Position numbers and translations under genes: made by a program. Positions 6,229 through 14,148 of a stretch of DNA of 20,047 bases are shown piece by piece. Within the stretch, counting starts at the first letter, position 1. Each line of letters opens with the position of its first letter. The DNA lies in IMG/VR virus record IMGVR_UViG_3300047409_000265, positions 1 through 20,047 of that record, one strand, 5' to 3'. Source of the DNA: a virus. Below the pieces are notes generated by a model. That model worked only from the letters and a program-made list of their open reading frames with translations. It searched no databases and was not told the origin of the DNA.

Positions 6229-7922
6229 GCGCCACCCTTCGTCTTGTTGGCCGACGCGCCCTTCTTGCCGACCTTGGTCTTCAAGGGTACAGGTGACCCA
6301 CGCGTGTAGCCCTTGTTACCCGCACTCGGCTTGACCGGAACGTTTGAGTTGGGCGGCACAGTTGTGGCGGGGGCCGCCGGAGGCTGTCCCGGAGTGGGAG
6401 CCGTTGGAGGCGTTCCCGCTCCCGATGCCGCGACTGGCGCCACATCGTCGTCCAAGAACGTGTCGTCAGTAGCTCCGGCGAATGGCGAGACCATCGTGCC
6501 GAGCATGGACGCGGCTTCCTCTTCGATTTGCTTGTTCTCTTCTTCAAAATCCATCTCCGTCATGTCGTTGAGCCGCATCATACGGTGCATCGATCGCAGC
6601 GACAGCGGCAGACCGAGTTGCTTCGCCTGCATGAAGGCGAGGAGCGCGGCGCCGGCCACAGTCTGATCCGCGAAGTCGGTGGTCGGGACAACCGAGACCT
6701 CGTTCGGGTCTTCGCCCATCCAGATCGCGCAGTGCTTGAGCGCTTGCTCCAGCCCGGCGCCGCCGGTCTTCGCCACGGTGGCGATCGTCGTTGTGCGCGC
6801 GGCCACGCGCACGCGCAAGGCCTCGCCGCTCTGTCCTGCATCGGTCGTCACGTCGAGAAACGCGTTACCCTCGGCCGCCGCCTGCTTCTTGTCGTTCTCC
6901 AGCGAGGTCCGCATTTCACTGAGCCCGCCCGGAGAGACGCCGATATATTTCGCGTCGCCGCCGAGCCGCACATCGATGACAGCCTTGTTTCCGACCCGAA
7001 TCTTATCGGGGGAGGCCTCATCAACATTGCCGTTGACGATGACGAGCGTATTCTGCCCCTGCAAGAAAAGCGTCTGCCGATAGTCGGCTTCACCGCGATA
7101 GATCGCGAGAGCCAGATTCGACAGCGCGAGCAGCGGAGAAACCTCGGGCTCTGGCACGAGATCATTCGCGCCGATAAAGACGAATGGGATGTCAGTAAGC
7201 GCCTTTCCGCCGATAGACGGAAAGAAGAACTCGTCAGGCGTCGGATCATTCGTGTCGTTGACCTTGACCGCCATCGCGAAGCCTTCCAGCGGACGGCCTT
7301 CGGTGTCCGTCACGATGGCGCCGTCGTCGCGCGAGAGGATGCGAAATTTCTGTTCTGTCTTCCAATTGAAGCCGGTTCGCCGATAGCCGCTCTCGTCGAG
7401 CACGACCATCTCCAGCAGGTTCATCCCCTCGTCGAGCTTGCCCGCGTCCCAGTTGATGATGCTCTCGGCGCTGTAGAGCGAGAGATACGGGAGCGCCTTG
7501 TTGATGTCAGCGCCCGCCGGGACGTCGCAGAGAAGACCACACCGCCCTTTCAAGAGCTGATTGACATTGATCCGACGCAAAAGATTCTGGAGACCCTCGC
7601 CCTGAACCGTGGCGCTTGTCATCATGCCTTCCATCCGCTTCGGAAGCTTGATGACCGCCGGCTTGCTGTGCATGATGCCGATCATGGCTTTCACGGCGTC
7701 CTTGACGACATCGTGGAAGACCGCGCGCATCAAGTACGCGTCGTAGTCCTTCCATCCCGGGGCCTGCGGCGAGGTCATGCCATCTTGGATCATGCCCTCC
7801 GTCGCGGGCAAGTAATCGAGACGCTTCCCCTTGACGGCGCGCTCCCCCGCGTACGTGTCCGTGAGCTGAATCCACTCACCGAGACGCGCGACAAATTCCG
7901 GATGCTTATCAGTGATCGCCAT
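6225..7922 (-). CDS. Portal protein, DUF4055 type
   Basis: 565 residues from ATG 7922, with AGGA about seven bases upstream; an in-frame start at 7958 lacks a comparable site. The N-terminus (KHPEFVARLGEW, then YAGERAVKGKRLDYLPATEG) and the order of later motifs (ALPYLSLYSAESIINWD, FVFIGANDLVPEPEVSPLLA, LALAIYRGEADYRQTLFLQG) follow the DUF4055 phage family, a portal-like family placed next to terminases. The C-terminus is a long Pro/Ala-rich then Lys-rich tail (residues about 500-565), probably disordered. Known: the portal is the dodecameric ring through which terminase pumps DNA. It lies 66 bases after the large terminase, and a small GGGGC-ctc-GCCCC hairpin sits in that gap. The call is solid. 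Confidence 0.88.
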   Translation of the reverse strand: MAITDKHPEFVARLGEWIQLTDTYAGERAVKGKRLDYLPATEGMIQDGMTSPQAPGWKDYDAYLMRAVFHDVVKDAVKAMIGIMHSKPAVIKLPKRMEGMMTSATVQGEGLQNLLRRINVNQLLKGRCGLLCDVPAGADINKALPYLSLYSAESIINWDAGKLDEGMNLLEMVVLDESGYRRTGFNWKTEQKFRILSRDDGAIVTDTEGRPLEGFAMAVKVNDTNDPTPDEFFFPSIGGKALTDIPFVFIGANDLVPEPEVSPLLALSNLALAIYRGEADYRQTLFLQGQNTLVIVNGNVDEASPDKIRVGNKAVIDVRLGGDAKYIGVSPGGLSEMRTSLENDKKQAAAEGNAFLDVTTDAGQSGEALRVRVAARTTTIATVAKTGGAGLEQALKHCAIWMGEDPNEVSVVPTTDFADQTVAGAALLAFMQAKQLGLPLSLRSMHRMMRLNDMTEMDFEEENKQIEEEAASMLGTMVSPFAGATDDTFLDDDVAPVAASGAGTPPTAPTPGQPPAAPATTVPPNSNVPVKPSAGNKGYTRGSPVPLKTKVGKKGASANKTKGGA

Positions 7923-7988
7923 GGTCGATCCTATCTGGGGGCGAGGCCCCTGTAGCACTGTTAACCACGAAATGCAATAGCCCTTGAC

Positions 7989-9572
7989 TTACGTCGTGCG
8001 GCCTGACTTCAGCGTCTTGATCTCGTAACGCAGCATGTACCGGGTCTCATCCCCGTTGTGATCTTCTGCCTCGTCATCGACATCATCGATCTCTTTCTCG
8101 TCCCTCGGCAGCACGGGCACGCACCGAAGCCATTGGACGCAGTCGCTTGAGATGAACAGACCGGGCGTCTCGCGGAAGCCGCCTTCCGGCCGCTTCGTCG
8201 CCTTGAGCCGCTTGCGGACTTGCTCCCAACCTTGTTCGCGCGAGTGCGGGGACTTGTCCGCCTTTTCCCAGAAGACGCCGCGATGCTTGACCCCGTTGAC
8301 CACGACCGGCTTCTCAAAGTCGTTCGCGATCGTGATCTCGGAGCCGTTCAGGTTCTCATCGAAAATCTGGCTATCGGCCGGGCCTCGGCTTACGCGGGTC
8401 CACGAGGCATCGGCCGCGCGGAGGCCCCATTTGATTTCACGCTCGATAATGCCCTTCGCGATCTCCGTGGTGATCATGCGCACGCCTTCGTTCGGCTGCC
8501 CGCGCCACCCGTACCACTCCTTGATCCGGAAGAGATCACCGCGCACTGTCGCGCGAATGCGCCCGTCGCGGAGCTTCAGATCGGTCCCGTCGCTCATCGC
8601 GTACCAGCCGACAGAGAACGGCTTTGACGAGCCGTGGTCGTAGGCCCGATAGATTTTCCAGCTCGTCGGCACGTCGAATGGGTCCATGACAATTGTGTCG
8701 CGGTACTCATACCAGATGTCATCGAACATGCCGCCCGCGACGATGTCCCACGAGCCGTCCATCCATGCGGCCAACTCCGACGCGTTACGCGCGGCTGCCT
8801 TGATGCGCCCCTTGTAGCCCGGGTCCGCATGCAGCAAGAGCAAATTCTCGTCGAGGTAGCCGTGAATGGCACGACGCGGCGGCTCCGCGTTTCCGTGCTC
8901 GTCAACGCTGTCCGTGATGACCGGGCCGACAGTCGGCTTGCGCCCGTTGATCGTCTCGCCGCTGATCGGGAGACGAAAGCGCGCCTTGACCCAGTTGTGG
9001 CCCACGCCGTACGGGTTCGTCGTCGCGCGGATTTTGCGCGGCATACCTTTCATGGTCGACCGCGAGCACGAGAACATGACCTTGTAGCAGTCAGGCGTCG
9101 CCCACGTCGTCAGCTCCTCCCAACCGATCCACGGATAGGCGTGGCCGTGGTAGTCGCTATACTGGCTCGGCGCGTTGAAGTGGGCGAAGTAGAGCCGCTC
9201 ACCATCCGGCCATTCCCACATCGTCTTGACTTCATTGTAGACGGCATCAGGCCAGATGCGCTTGATCCATTTCTTGGACTTCTCGATCACGTCGCGCAGT
9301 TGAGGATGAGACTGTCGAAACAGAATGCCCTTCCACTCCGCGCCCCAGCCCTTGCCGACTTCTTGGCAGAAGTCCATGATCAGCGCGTCGGTTTTGCCGG
9401 GGCCGCGCGTGCCCTCGTAGAGCACCTCGATCGTCGGGTCCGCTAGGAAGAACTCTTGTGAGCCGGGTTGCGGCGCCCAAGCGACTTGGCGGAGCACATT
9501 GTTATCGTCATAGACGAATGGAACGTACTCCGCACCGATCCTCTTGAACTTCGCGACGCAAGGCCACCCCAT
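7989..9572 (-). CDS. terL: Terminase large subunit (DNA-packaging ATPase-nuclease)
   Basis: 527 residues; the start codon overlaps the small terminase stop by one base (TGATG). Residues 54-61 GTRGPGKT are the Walker A motif, residues about 147-153 PWIGWEE carry the Walker B-like aspartate-replacing pattern with the catalytic glutamate, and TTNP at about 184-187 is the coupling motif III. The C-terminal nuclease half shows YRAYDHGSSKPFSVGWY (Asp312 as a RuvC-like metal ligand) and AADASW (Asp388). The length is normal for the family. It cuts concatemeric DNA and pumps it through the portal encoded next. The order small terminase, large terminase, portal is classical. The call is firm. Confidence 0.93.
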   Translation of the reverse strand: MGWPCVAKFKRIGAEYVPFVYDDNNVLRQVAWAPQPGSQEFFLADPTIEVLYEGTRGPGKTDALIMDFCQEVGKGWGAEWKGILFRQSHPQLRDVIEKSKKWIKRIWPDAVYNEVKTMWEWPDGERLYFAHFNAPSQYSDYHGHAYPWIGWEELTTWATPDCYKVMFSCSRSTMKGMPRKIRATTNPYGVGHNWVKARFRLPISGETINGRKPTVGPVITDSVDEHGNAEPPRRAIHGYLDENLLLLHADPGYKGRIKAAARNASELAAWMDGSWDIVAGGMFDDIWYEYRDTIVMDPFDVPTSWKIYRAYDHGSSKPFSVGWYAMSDGTDLKLRDGRIRATVRGDLFRIKEWYGWRGQPNEGVRMITTEIAKGIIEREIKWGLRAADASWTRVSRGPADSQIFDENLNGSEITIANDFEKPVVVNGVKHRGVFWEKADKSPHSREQGWEQVRKRLKATKRPEGGFRETPGLFISSDCVQWLRCVPVLPRDEKEIDDVDDEAEDHNGDETRYMLRYEIKTLKSGRTT

Positions 9573-10351
9573 CAGTCATCCTCTTCGAACGTGACGGCCG
9601 GGCGTCCCTCACGTCGATAATCGGCTTCCATCTCGTTGAGGGCTTCGGCGGTCTCCGCGCGCACACCGACGACGAGCACGCCGCCCCGGACGTTGACATC
9701 GACCTGAGCTTGTTTGCCGTATTTATCCTTCATGCGCCGTTCCATGATGAACATCATGAGATCGGGGTCCTGCTTGAACACGGTCTCCGGGACCGGAGCG
9801 CCGAACTCGTCTTTCAGGTAGCAGTCGGCGGTGTTATCGGGGAGCCCAAGCTCTCGCGCGAGCGAGACCTTTTCAGGATCGAGCTGATAGATGACGCGGC
9901 CCTGATAGGTCAGGACTTCACGATAGCCAACTGCTCGCCTAAACGCGGCGGCCTCTACAAGCTGGAGGCCGCCTTCGATCGCATTTTCAAATGCCTCGTG
10001 AAACCTAACCGGGAGCGGCTCGTCGCCTTCACCGTCGAGGACGACATCAAAGCCATCCCCCGGCCGGCCCTCCTTGCTCTTCTGGAGCCAGTATTTGAGC
10101 GTCGTCGAGCTGATGTTCGCGCGCATGCAAATGCTGTTGACGACCGGCATTTCGGCCGCGCTCCGGATGATCTGCTTCAAGCGTTCTGGGGTGTTTTTCT
10201 TGGGTGGGACGATGACGATCTTCTGAGAGCGCTCTAGCAGCGCGCGGCTCGCCTTGCCCATCGGGCGGGATTTCGGTTTTGGCTTCGGAGCCTCCGGGAC
10301 GACCGGGTCCGGCCCGAGCATATCTTCGAGATCGATGTCTTCGCCGCGCAT
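9572..10351 (-). CDS. terS: Terminase small subunit (DNA recognition)
   Basis: 259 residues from ATG 10351, with AAGGA eight bases upstream; a GTG at 10396 in the same frame is less likely. After an acidic, Pro/Lys-rich arm comes a helix-turn-helix-like stretch (MPVVNSICMRANISSTTLKY), then the helical oligomerisation region (FHEAFENAIEGGLQLVEAAA, AVGYREVLTYQGRVIYQLDP) and the typical DPDLMMFIMERRMKDKYGKQ segment leading into a beta strand. Known: small terminases bind the packaging site and present DNA to the large subunit. Position immediately upstream of the large terminase supports the call. Confidence 0.85.
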   Translation of the reverse strand: MRGEDIDLEDMLGPDPVVPEAPKPKPKSRPMGKASRALLERSQKIVIVPPKKNTPERLKQIIRSAAEMPVVNSICMRANISSTTLKYWLQKSKEGRPGDGFDVVLDGEGDEPLPVRFHEAFENAIEGGLQLVEAAAFRRAVGYREVLTYQGRVIYQLDPEKVSLARELGLPDNTADCYLKDEFGAPVPETVFKQDPDLMMFIMERRMKDKYGKQAQVDVNVRGGVLVVGVRAETAEALNEMEADYRREGRPAVTFEEDD

Positions 10352-10424
10352 GCGGATATTCCTTCCACAGTCCTCGGCAATCTCACATCGCCGCACCTCG
10401 CCTCATGCGGGGTTTTATGCGAGA

Positions 10425-10451
10425 GCGCGTATAGTGCCAGACTATACGCGC
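10425..10451. repeat. 11-bp perfect inverted repeat, terminator- or operator-like
   Basis: The arms GCGCGTATAGT and ACTATACGCGC surround a five-base spacer. It lies eight bases after the stop of the exported-protein gene and about 75 bases before the small terminase start. No clear T run follows on the minus strand (TCTCGCATAAAA comes next), so a protein-bound operator, an RNA processing site or a weak terminator are all possible. Confidence 0.65.
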
Positions 10452-10458
10452 CCACGTA

Positions 10459-10806
10459 TCAGAGCGTCTTGTTCTTGAGCAGGTTGCCGAGGCTCTCGGT
10501 CTTGAACAGCCCGAAACCCACGACGCACTCTCCCTTGAACGTGAAGAACGGGGACTCCCCGTGTGCAGCCGCTTCAGGGGCCGAATAGATGTTGATGCCA
10601 TCAACTCCGTTTTCGAACGGGATGTGGTCTTCGACCGTCGCGTTCATGACGAAAGTCCTGACCTCATCACTAGTGAGTTTCCTCACTAGCTTCGCGCCTT
10701 TTGGTGCAGATAGAATGACTTCCGCCTCTGTGAGACAGACCGTGGTGTCAGCTAGTGCGGGGGACACAAGCATCGCGGCGACGAGCGCCGATAGCAGCAC
10801 TTTCAT
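10459..10806 (-). CDS. Small exported protein with signal peptide, unknown
   Basis: 115 residues from ATG 10806, with AAAGGTG just upstream. The N-terminus MKVLLSALVAAMLVSPALA has a positive n-region, hydrophobic core and an ALA cleavage site before DTTVC, a standard Sec signal peptide (cut after about residue 19). The mature part of about 96 residues has two cysteines (in TTVCLTEAE and FKGECVVG) that could form a disulfide in the periplasm. No catalytic motif is seen. It lies directly before the terminase genes, an unusual place for a secreted protein. A role in cell-surface modification, superinfection exclusion or lysis is possible but not shown. Confidence 0.75.
   Translation of the reverse strand: MKVLLSALVAAMLVSPALADTTVCLTEAEVILSAPKGAKLVRKLTSDEVRTFVMNATVEDHIPFENGVDGINIYSAPEAAAHGESPFFTFKGECVVGFGLFKTESLGNLLKNKTL
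10674..10689. repeat. Short inverted repeat around the CTAGTGAG/CTCACTAG palindrome inside the exported-protein gene
   Basis: CTAGTGAG (10670-10677) and CTCACTAG (10682-10689) form a perfect 8-bp stem with a four-base loop TTTC. It lies within coding sequence, so it may be coincidental or an RNA structure affecting translation. Confidence 0.4.
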
Positions 10807-10809
10807 GGA

Positions 10810-11109
10810 TCACCTTTGGAAGGACTTGGGGTTGGCGGGGACAGAGGCCCGACGTACGTTTGCAGTCGGGAACGCATGCGCCGTATTCGGGGCCTTCATC
10901 CCGGATGCAGGCGCATATGGCTGGGCAGACACCTTGCGGGTCTGCCCGTCATTGTCTTCGGCCGGCAACGAGACCTTGGGCAGAAAGCCCGAGGTCGTGT
11001 GTTGACCGGGGAGATCGCTTGATGGTCCCGGATAGCCGTTCTGACCATACCGATTGTTCGGCTTCAGGTGCGAGCCCGCGATGATGGTATCACTTTCGAA
11101 GGTCGTCAT
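10810..11109 (-). CDS. Small Pro/Gly/Asn-rich protein, unknown
   Basis: 99 residues from ATG 11109, with AAAGGA nine bases upstream. It ends three bases before the exported-protein start. Low-complexity, polar and proline-rich (NNRYGQNGYPGPSSDLPGQH, SAQPYAPASGMKAP), it is predicted to be largely disordered. It has no cysteine, signal or membrane segment. It does not carry the GHGS tag of the upstream cluster. The function is unknown; a virion-associated flexible protein would fit the setting, but nothing shows this. Confidence 0.6.
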   Translation of the reverse strand: MTTFESDTIIAGSHLKPNNRYGQNGYPGPSSDLPGQHTTSGFLPKVSLPAEDNDGQTRKVSAQPYAPASGMKAPNTAHAFPTANVRRASVPANPKSFQR

Positions 11110-11124
11110 GAGGGCCGTCCTTTG

Positions 11125-11436
11125 TTAGTACATCTTGCCGAGGTTCGCGGCCTCCGAGAGGACGCGCGAGCCGAGGTCGTGATCGACGGCGCCCTTCATG
11201 CCCCACTTGGTGGCGGGCTTCGGAAGGTGCTTCATGCCGGGGCACGGGGAGAGGGGATTCGCTGGGGCCGCGTCGGGACCAACACCCGGGTTGGTCGGGC
11301 TGACGCCCGCCATCTCGGCGGTGCGGTCGCGCATGGTAACGCGCGGCGGGAACGAGGTCTGGGGCCGCTTAGCCGCGCCATCACGGGCGATGTTGCTGGA
11401 AGTCTGGTCAGTCATGCCGGTGTGAGTTGCAACCAT
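11125..11436 (-). CDS. Small basic Pro-rich protein downstream of the tagged cluster, unknown
   Basis: 103 residues from ATG 11436, with GAGGG about eight bases upstream; the frame extends to a TTG at 11472 and a second ATG lies at 11415. The N-terminal half is polar and probably disordered (ARDGAAKRPQTSFPP, SPTNPGVGPDAAPANP). The C-terminal half (MKHLPKPATKWGMKGAVDHD, LGSRVLSEAANLGKMY) may fold into a short helical unit. It sits between the GHGS-tagged genes and the terminases. No family is recognised. Confidence 0.6.
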   Translation of the reverse strand: MVATHTGMTDQTSSNIARDGAAKRPQTSFPPRVTMRDRTAEMAGVSPTNPGVGPDAAPANPLSPCPGMKHLPKPATKWGMKGAVDHDLGSRVLSEAANLGKMY

Positions 11437-11508
11437 GATACGGCCCTCGCGAGTGATAGGTTTTCGCGTCAAGCATATCCGGCCGGGCCGAGGATCACAA
11501 CTGGCAAG

Positions 11509-11955
11509 TTAACCCGTGCCGCCCGTCCGGATTTCCCGCATGCGTTTCACGTCCCAGATCGCGATCTGGTTATGCCTCTTGCCGGCGGAAACCGCCGCGC
11601 TCCGGCCGGAGATGTTGTGCGAGACGTCGAGGTAGGTCTTGCCCGATTCCTTGTCGGTCCAACCGCCGATGTGCGCCCGGGGATCACTGAGCACGTCCGC
11701 GTGCTGGCGCGCGTACTCGCCAATGAGACGGGCGCCCTGCGGACCGCGAAGGTCTGCCTCGGAAACGATCTGCGTGTGCCCGGGGATCGAAACCATGTAG
11801 CCGGCTTTCGGCATGACGCCGTTCGTCGGCCGCACAGAGAAACCGCCCGGGTTCTTGGTGATCGTTTTGAGCACCTTCGGATGAAGCTGGACGTTGGCGA
11901 TCTTCGCCACGCCCGAGTTGTGCGCGTTACTGCCGTGCCCAAGTGCGTCTTTCAT
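11509..11955 (-). CDS. GHGS-tagged protein with conserved 'HIGGWxD...YLDVS' phage domain
   Basis: 148 residues, ATG overlapping the previous stop (ATGA). The N-terminal tag is MKDALGHGSNAH. The payload ends with ARQHADVLSDPRAHIGGWTD, then KTYLDVSHNISGR and HNQIAIWDVKRM. This 'IGgW...g..YLDvs.n......A...g..nQ.aiwD' pattern is recognisable from phage accessory proteins and polyproteins, but I know of no assigned activity. It has no signal peptide. It is the last of six consecutive genes sharing the tag. Inference: a small effector or virion-cargo protein. Confidence 0.75.
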   Translation of the reverse strand: MKDALGHGSNAHNSGVAKIANVQLHPKVLKTITKNPGGFSVRPTNGVMPKAGYMVSIPGHTQIVSEADLRGPQGARLIGEYARQHADVLSDPRAHIGGWTDKESGKTYLDVSHNISGRSAAVSAGKRHNQIAIWDVKRMREIRTGGTG

Positions 11956-12443
11956 TTGCGTGGCCTCGCGTATTGACGGAATGCGGTCATGACGTGCTCG
12001 GGAAAGGACTTCCCGGCCTTCATCCCCGCGTGAACCTCGGAGACGAACTCTTTCGGATTCATCGCCGCGTATTTGGAAACGTGCTGCCGCGCCATGTCTT
12101 GGTGATCGAGCGTCATGAAATTATCCGGCGGATCGTAGAGCACATGGCCGATCTCGTGATGGATCACGTGCTCCGGAACTTGGGATGAGAGGTTCGTCGA
12201 GCGCGCCGCAGAGCCAACCGGATCGCGCCAGAACTTCGAGTTCTCATTGAGGCTGATACCCCGCCAATCGTGATAGGCGACGCCGGAGCCTACCGACTTG
12301 ACGATCACGGCCTCGTGCCCGTTCTCGCGTGCGATCTGTTGAGCGAGCGCGAGGTTCTTGGCTTTGTTCTTCGTCCACTGGCGCCCGATCGCGGCGACGC
12401 CCGCGCCGTGCGCGTTGCTGCCGTGGCCGAGTGCGTCTTTCAT
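11952..12443 (-). CDS. GHGS-tagged predicted HExxH metallopeptidase
   Basis: 163 residues. The tag is MKDALGHGSNAHGAG. The payload carries VIHHEIGHVLYDPPDNF (His96, Glu97, His100) followed by NPKEFVSEVHAGMKAGK, where Glu132 or Glu136 could be the third zinc ligand, as in gluzincins. The pattern 'HE.GH ... Y...n..EF.sE' is typical of small phage metallopeptidase-like proteins. It has no signal peptide, so it would act inside the host or be packaged. The first 45 nucleotides match the neighbouring gene at 12930 except for two silent changes, although the payloads differ. Confidence 0.78.
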   Translation of the reverse strand: MKDALGHGSNAHGAGVAAIGRQWTKNKAKNLALAQQIARENGHEAVIVKSVGSGVAYHDWRGISLNENSKFWRDPVGSAARSTNLSSQVPEHVIHHEIGHVLYDPPDNFMTLDHQDMARQHVSKYAAMNPKEFVSEVHAGMKAGKSFPEHVMTAFRQYARPRK

Positions 12444-12447
12444 CTTG

Positions 12448-12930
12448 TCACCGATCGTAAATGTTGCGGGCCGGGAGACCCGTCAGCCGGGCGTGCTCTT
12501 TGGCGTGACGGTCGAACGCGGCGCGCGTGTTGTTGCCATACTCGCCATAGCGGTTTTGACCGACGTGGAATGTGTCTCGGAGCCGGCCCATCGCACCCTC
12601 ATGTTCGGCGATTTTCTTGTCGAAGTGCCGCGCATCGTCGGCCGACAGCTCGGCGCCCGTGTGCGTATCGCGAACGCCAAGGAAATAGCCGTTGCCCGAC
12701 CCCGCATGTTCTTGCGCGACACCCTGCATCTTCCCGGTGATCATGGAGCCGGCCTTGCCGCTGGCAGCTTTCAAGCTGTTGTGCGAGGAGATGACCTTCT
12801 CCTGCCCGATATGCTTCCCGACCTGTCCGGCCGCGAGCGAATAGGGCTTGACGATGACCTGATAACGCTTGCCGACTTGCGCGATGCCCGCGCCGTGCGC
12901 GTTGCTGCCGTGACCGAGTGCATCTTTCAT
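12448..12930 (-). CDS. GHGS-tagged protein, unknown payload
   Basis: 160 residues with AGGTAGG upstream of the ATG. The tag is MKDALGHGSNAHGAG, almost identical to that of the next gene. The payload begins KRYQVIVKPYSLAAGQ and contains GNGYFLGVRDTHTGAELSAD, then a helical, charged region (DARHFDKKIAEHEGAMGRLR) and an ending rich in Arg/His (RAAFDRHAKEHARLTGLPAR). I do not recognise this domain. The beta-then-helix layout looks like a folded enzyme-sized domain, but no catalytic motif is clear. Confidence 0.72.
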   Translation of the reverse strand: MKDALGHGSNAHGAGIAQVGKRYQVIVKPYSLAAGQVGKHIGQEKVISSHNSLKAASGKAGSMITGKMQGVAQEHAGSGNGYFLGVRDTHTGAELSADDARHFDKKIAEHEGAMGRLRDTFHVGQNRYGEYGNNTRAAFDRHAKEHARLTGLPARNIYDR

Positions 12931-12936
12931 GGTGGC

Positions 12937-13197
12937 CTACCTGATCCGAATGAGTGAGTTGGGGTTGTCGACCCGCGCGTTCATAGCGATCCGTTCGGCG
13001 ACCGCGCGGCGCTTGGGACTGGAGACCTTCTGCCAGACGTTGCCGGTCGTGGTGACGCGCTGACCGGCCGCCGTGCGCCCGGCATACGCCACGTGCTTTT
13101 CGACCTTGAGCTTCGGCCCGACCGCGCGGCGCACGCCGGTCTGATGTACGACCTTGAGGCCGTGCGGGTCGCTGCCGTGTCCTTGTGCGTCTTTCAT
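12937..13197 (-). CDS. GHGS-tagged small basic protein, unknown
   Basis: 86 residues from ATG 13197; the same frame is open further upstream to 13629, but the tag marks the start, in line with its five neighbours. The tag reads MKDAQGHGSDPHG, with Gln in place of the usual Leu5. The payload is strongly basic (GVRRAVGPKLKVEKHVAYAG, SPKRRAVAERIAMNARVDN), which would suit binding nucleic acid or a capsid interior, though this is inference. It is the shortest member of the tagged set. Confidence 0.68.
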   Translation of the reverse strand: MKDAQGHGSDPHGLKVVHQTGVRRAVGPKLKVEKHVAYAGRTAAGQRVTTTGNVWQKVSSPKRRAVAERIAMNARVDNPNSLIRIR

Positions 13198-13237
13198 GAA
13201 CCAACCATCCCACGCCCGGGTAAAGAAAAGGTAAACG

Positions 13238-13792
13238 TCAGCCGCGCCCGCGCAGGAGCCGGTGAATGGCCGATGCTTCCTTGGCGCCGATCTTGCCGGT
13301 TCGGTTGTTGGCAATGGCTTTGCTGACGCTCTCCGGGTTGTATCCGTGGCGGCCGACCGTACCATCCTTCCGACGCCCGAACTCGTCGAGGCCCGCCGTC
13401 CGGCTTTTGTTGTGCTCGCTGAGTGAGGCCTGCTCGCGCTGATACTCGTCATGCAGGCGGGCACGATCATTCCCTGACATGCCGCCGTGAACCGGAGCCG
13501 GCATCGACTTCTGACCGCTAGCGAGCGCTTCCGCAGCCGCCGGGCCGAGGTCTTGCGAGCCGCCGCGCTGCCGATAGCCGAGCACGCTCGCCGCGTCGTT
13601 GACCTGATCGAGGTACTTGTTCTCGGCATGGGGGCTGTGCCCGCGCATCGCCTCAGCCGCCTCTTTCGCGTCCCTCGCGATGTAGCGGAGTTCCGCGTCC
13701 GACTTCTGATGATAGGGATGGCCGGGAATCGGCTTGGCGAGTTTCTTGGGTCCGCCGCGCGAATTGCTGCCGTGGCCGAGAGGGTCCTTCAT
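13238..13792 (-). CDS. GHGS-tagged protein with conserved 'YHxKSDAELRYIxRDA...YLDQVNDA' phage domain
   Basis: 184 residues. The tag reads MKDPLGHGSNSRGG, the most diverged of the set. Residues about 25-78 contain HPYHQKSDAELRYIARDAKE, then AEAMRGHSPHAENKYLDQVN and ASVLGYRQRGG. This module recurs in phage structural and accessory proteins and is predicted helical; its function is not known to me. The C-terminal segment (YNPESVSKAIANNRTGKIG, then AKEASAIHRLLRGRG) is a second recurring motif. The middle is charged and may be a linker. This gene shows most clearly that the tag is attached to an independently conserved domain. Confidence 0.75.
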   Translation of the reverse strand: MKDPLGHGSNSRGGPKKLAKPIPGHPYHQKSDAELRYIARDAKEAAEAMRGHSPHAENKYLDQVNDAASVLGYRQRGGSQDLGPAAAEALASGQKSMPAPVHGGMSGNDRARLHDEYQREQASLSEHNKSRTAGLDEFGRRKDGTVGRHGYNPESVSKAIANNRTGKIGAKEASAIHRLLRGRG

Positions 13793-13796
13793 GGGC

Positions 13797-14144
13797 TCAA
13801 TCCTTCTTGACTGATGCGAAGCCGCGCGCCCGAAGCCGGGTCTTGAGGTCCGCGATCTCCGCCGTGGTCAGCGGAGCCGGATCGGACTTCGACGTGCCGG
13901 AGTGCAGCTCGCGAGCAACCGGATCGTTGGCGAGCTGTGCGGCAGTGTCGGAGCGGGATTTGTCCAAAGCCCTCGCGGCGGCCATGGCGCGATCGTACAT
14001 GATTTCCGAACCGGGCTTGCGCGTGATGCCATTGCCCATCCACTCGTGCGCGGCAGCGCGCTGCGCCCCGTTCTGCCCGCGAGCAATCACTTGGTGCATG
14101 CGCTGCCCGAGCGCGTCGCTGCCGTGTCCCAGTGCGTCCTTCAT
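13797..14144 (-). CDS. GHGS-tagged helical protein, first gene of the tagged cluster
   Basis: 115 residues from ATG 14144, with GGGAAG upstream; the frame stays open further upstream, but the tag marks the start. The tag reads MKDALGHGSDALG. The payload is helical and charged (QRMHQVIARGQNGAQRAAAH, then YDRAMAAARALDKSRSD) and ends LTTAEIADLKTRLRARGFAS. No catalytic motif is visible. It begins the run of six tagged genes, four bases downstream of the small basic protein gene at 14149-14394. Confidence 0.7.
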   Translation of the reverse strand: MKDALGHGSDALGQRMHQVIARGQNGAQRAAAHEWMGNGITRKPGSEIMYDRAMAAARALDKSRSDTAAQLANDPVARELHSGTSKSDPAPLTTAEIADLKTRLRARGFASVKKD

Positions 14145-14148
14145 GGCG

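Noticed and set aside
7937-7949. GGGGC-GAG-GCCCC hairpin before the portal gene as terminator
   Set aside because: The stem is only five pairs and there is no T run after it on either strand.
6528-7955. 475-codon open frame on the plus strand
   Set aside because: It is a shadow of the portal gene: composition is Arg/His-rich, no ribosome site is present, and the minus frame has clear portal motifs.
8634-9446. 270-codon plus-strand frame
   Set aside because: It is a shadow of the large terminase, whose frame has Walker A, Walker B-like and nuclease motifs.
11068-11976. 302-codon plus-strand frame
   Set aside because: It is a shadow of the tagged genes on the minus strand, with unlikely composition and no start signal.
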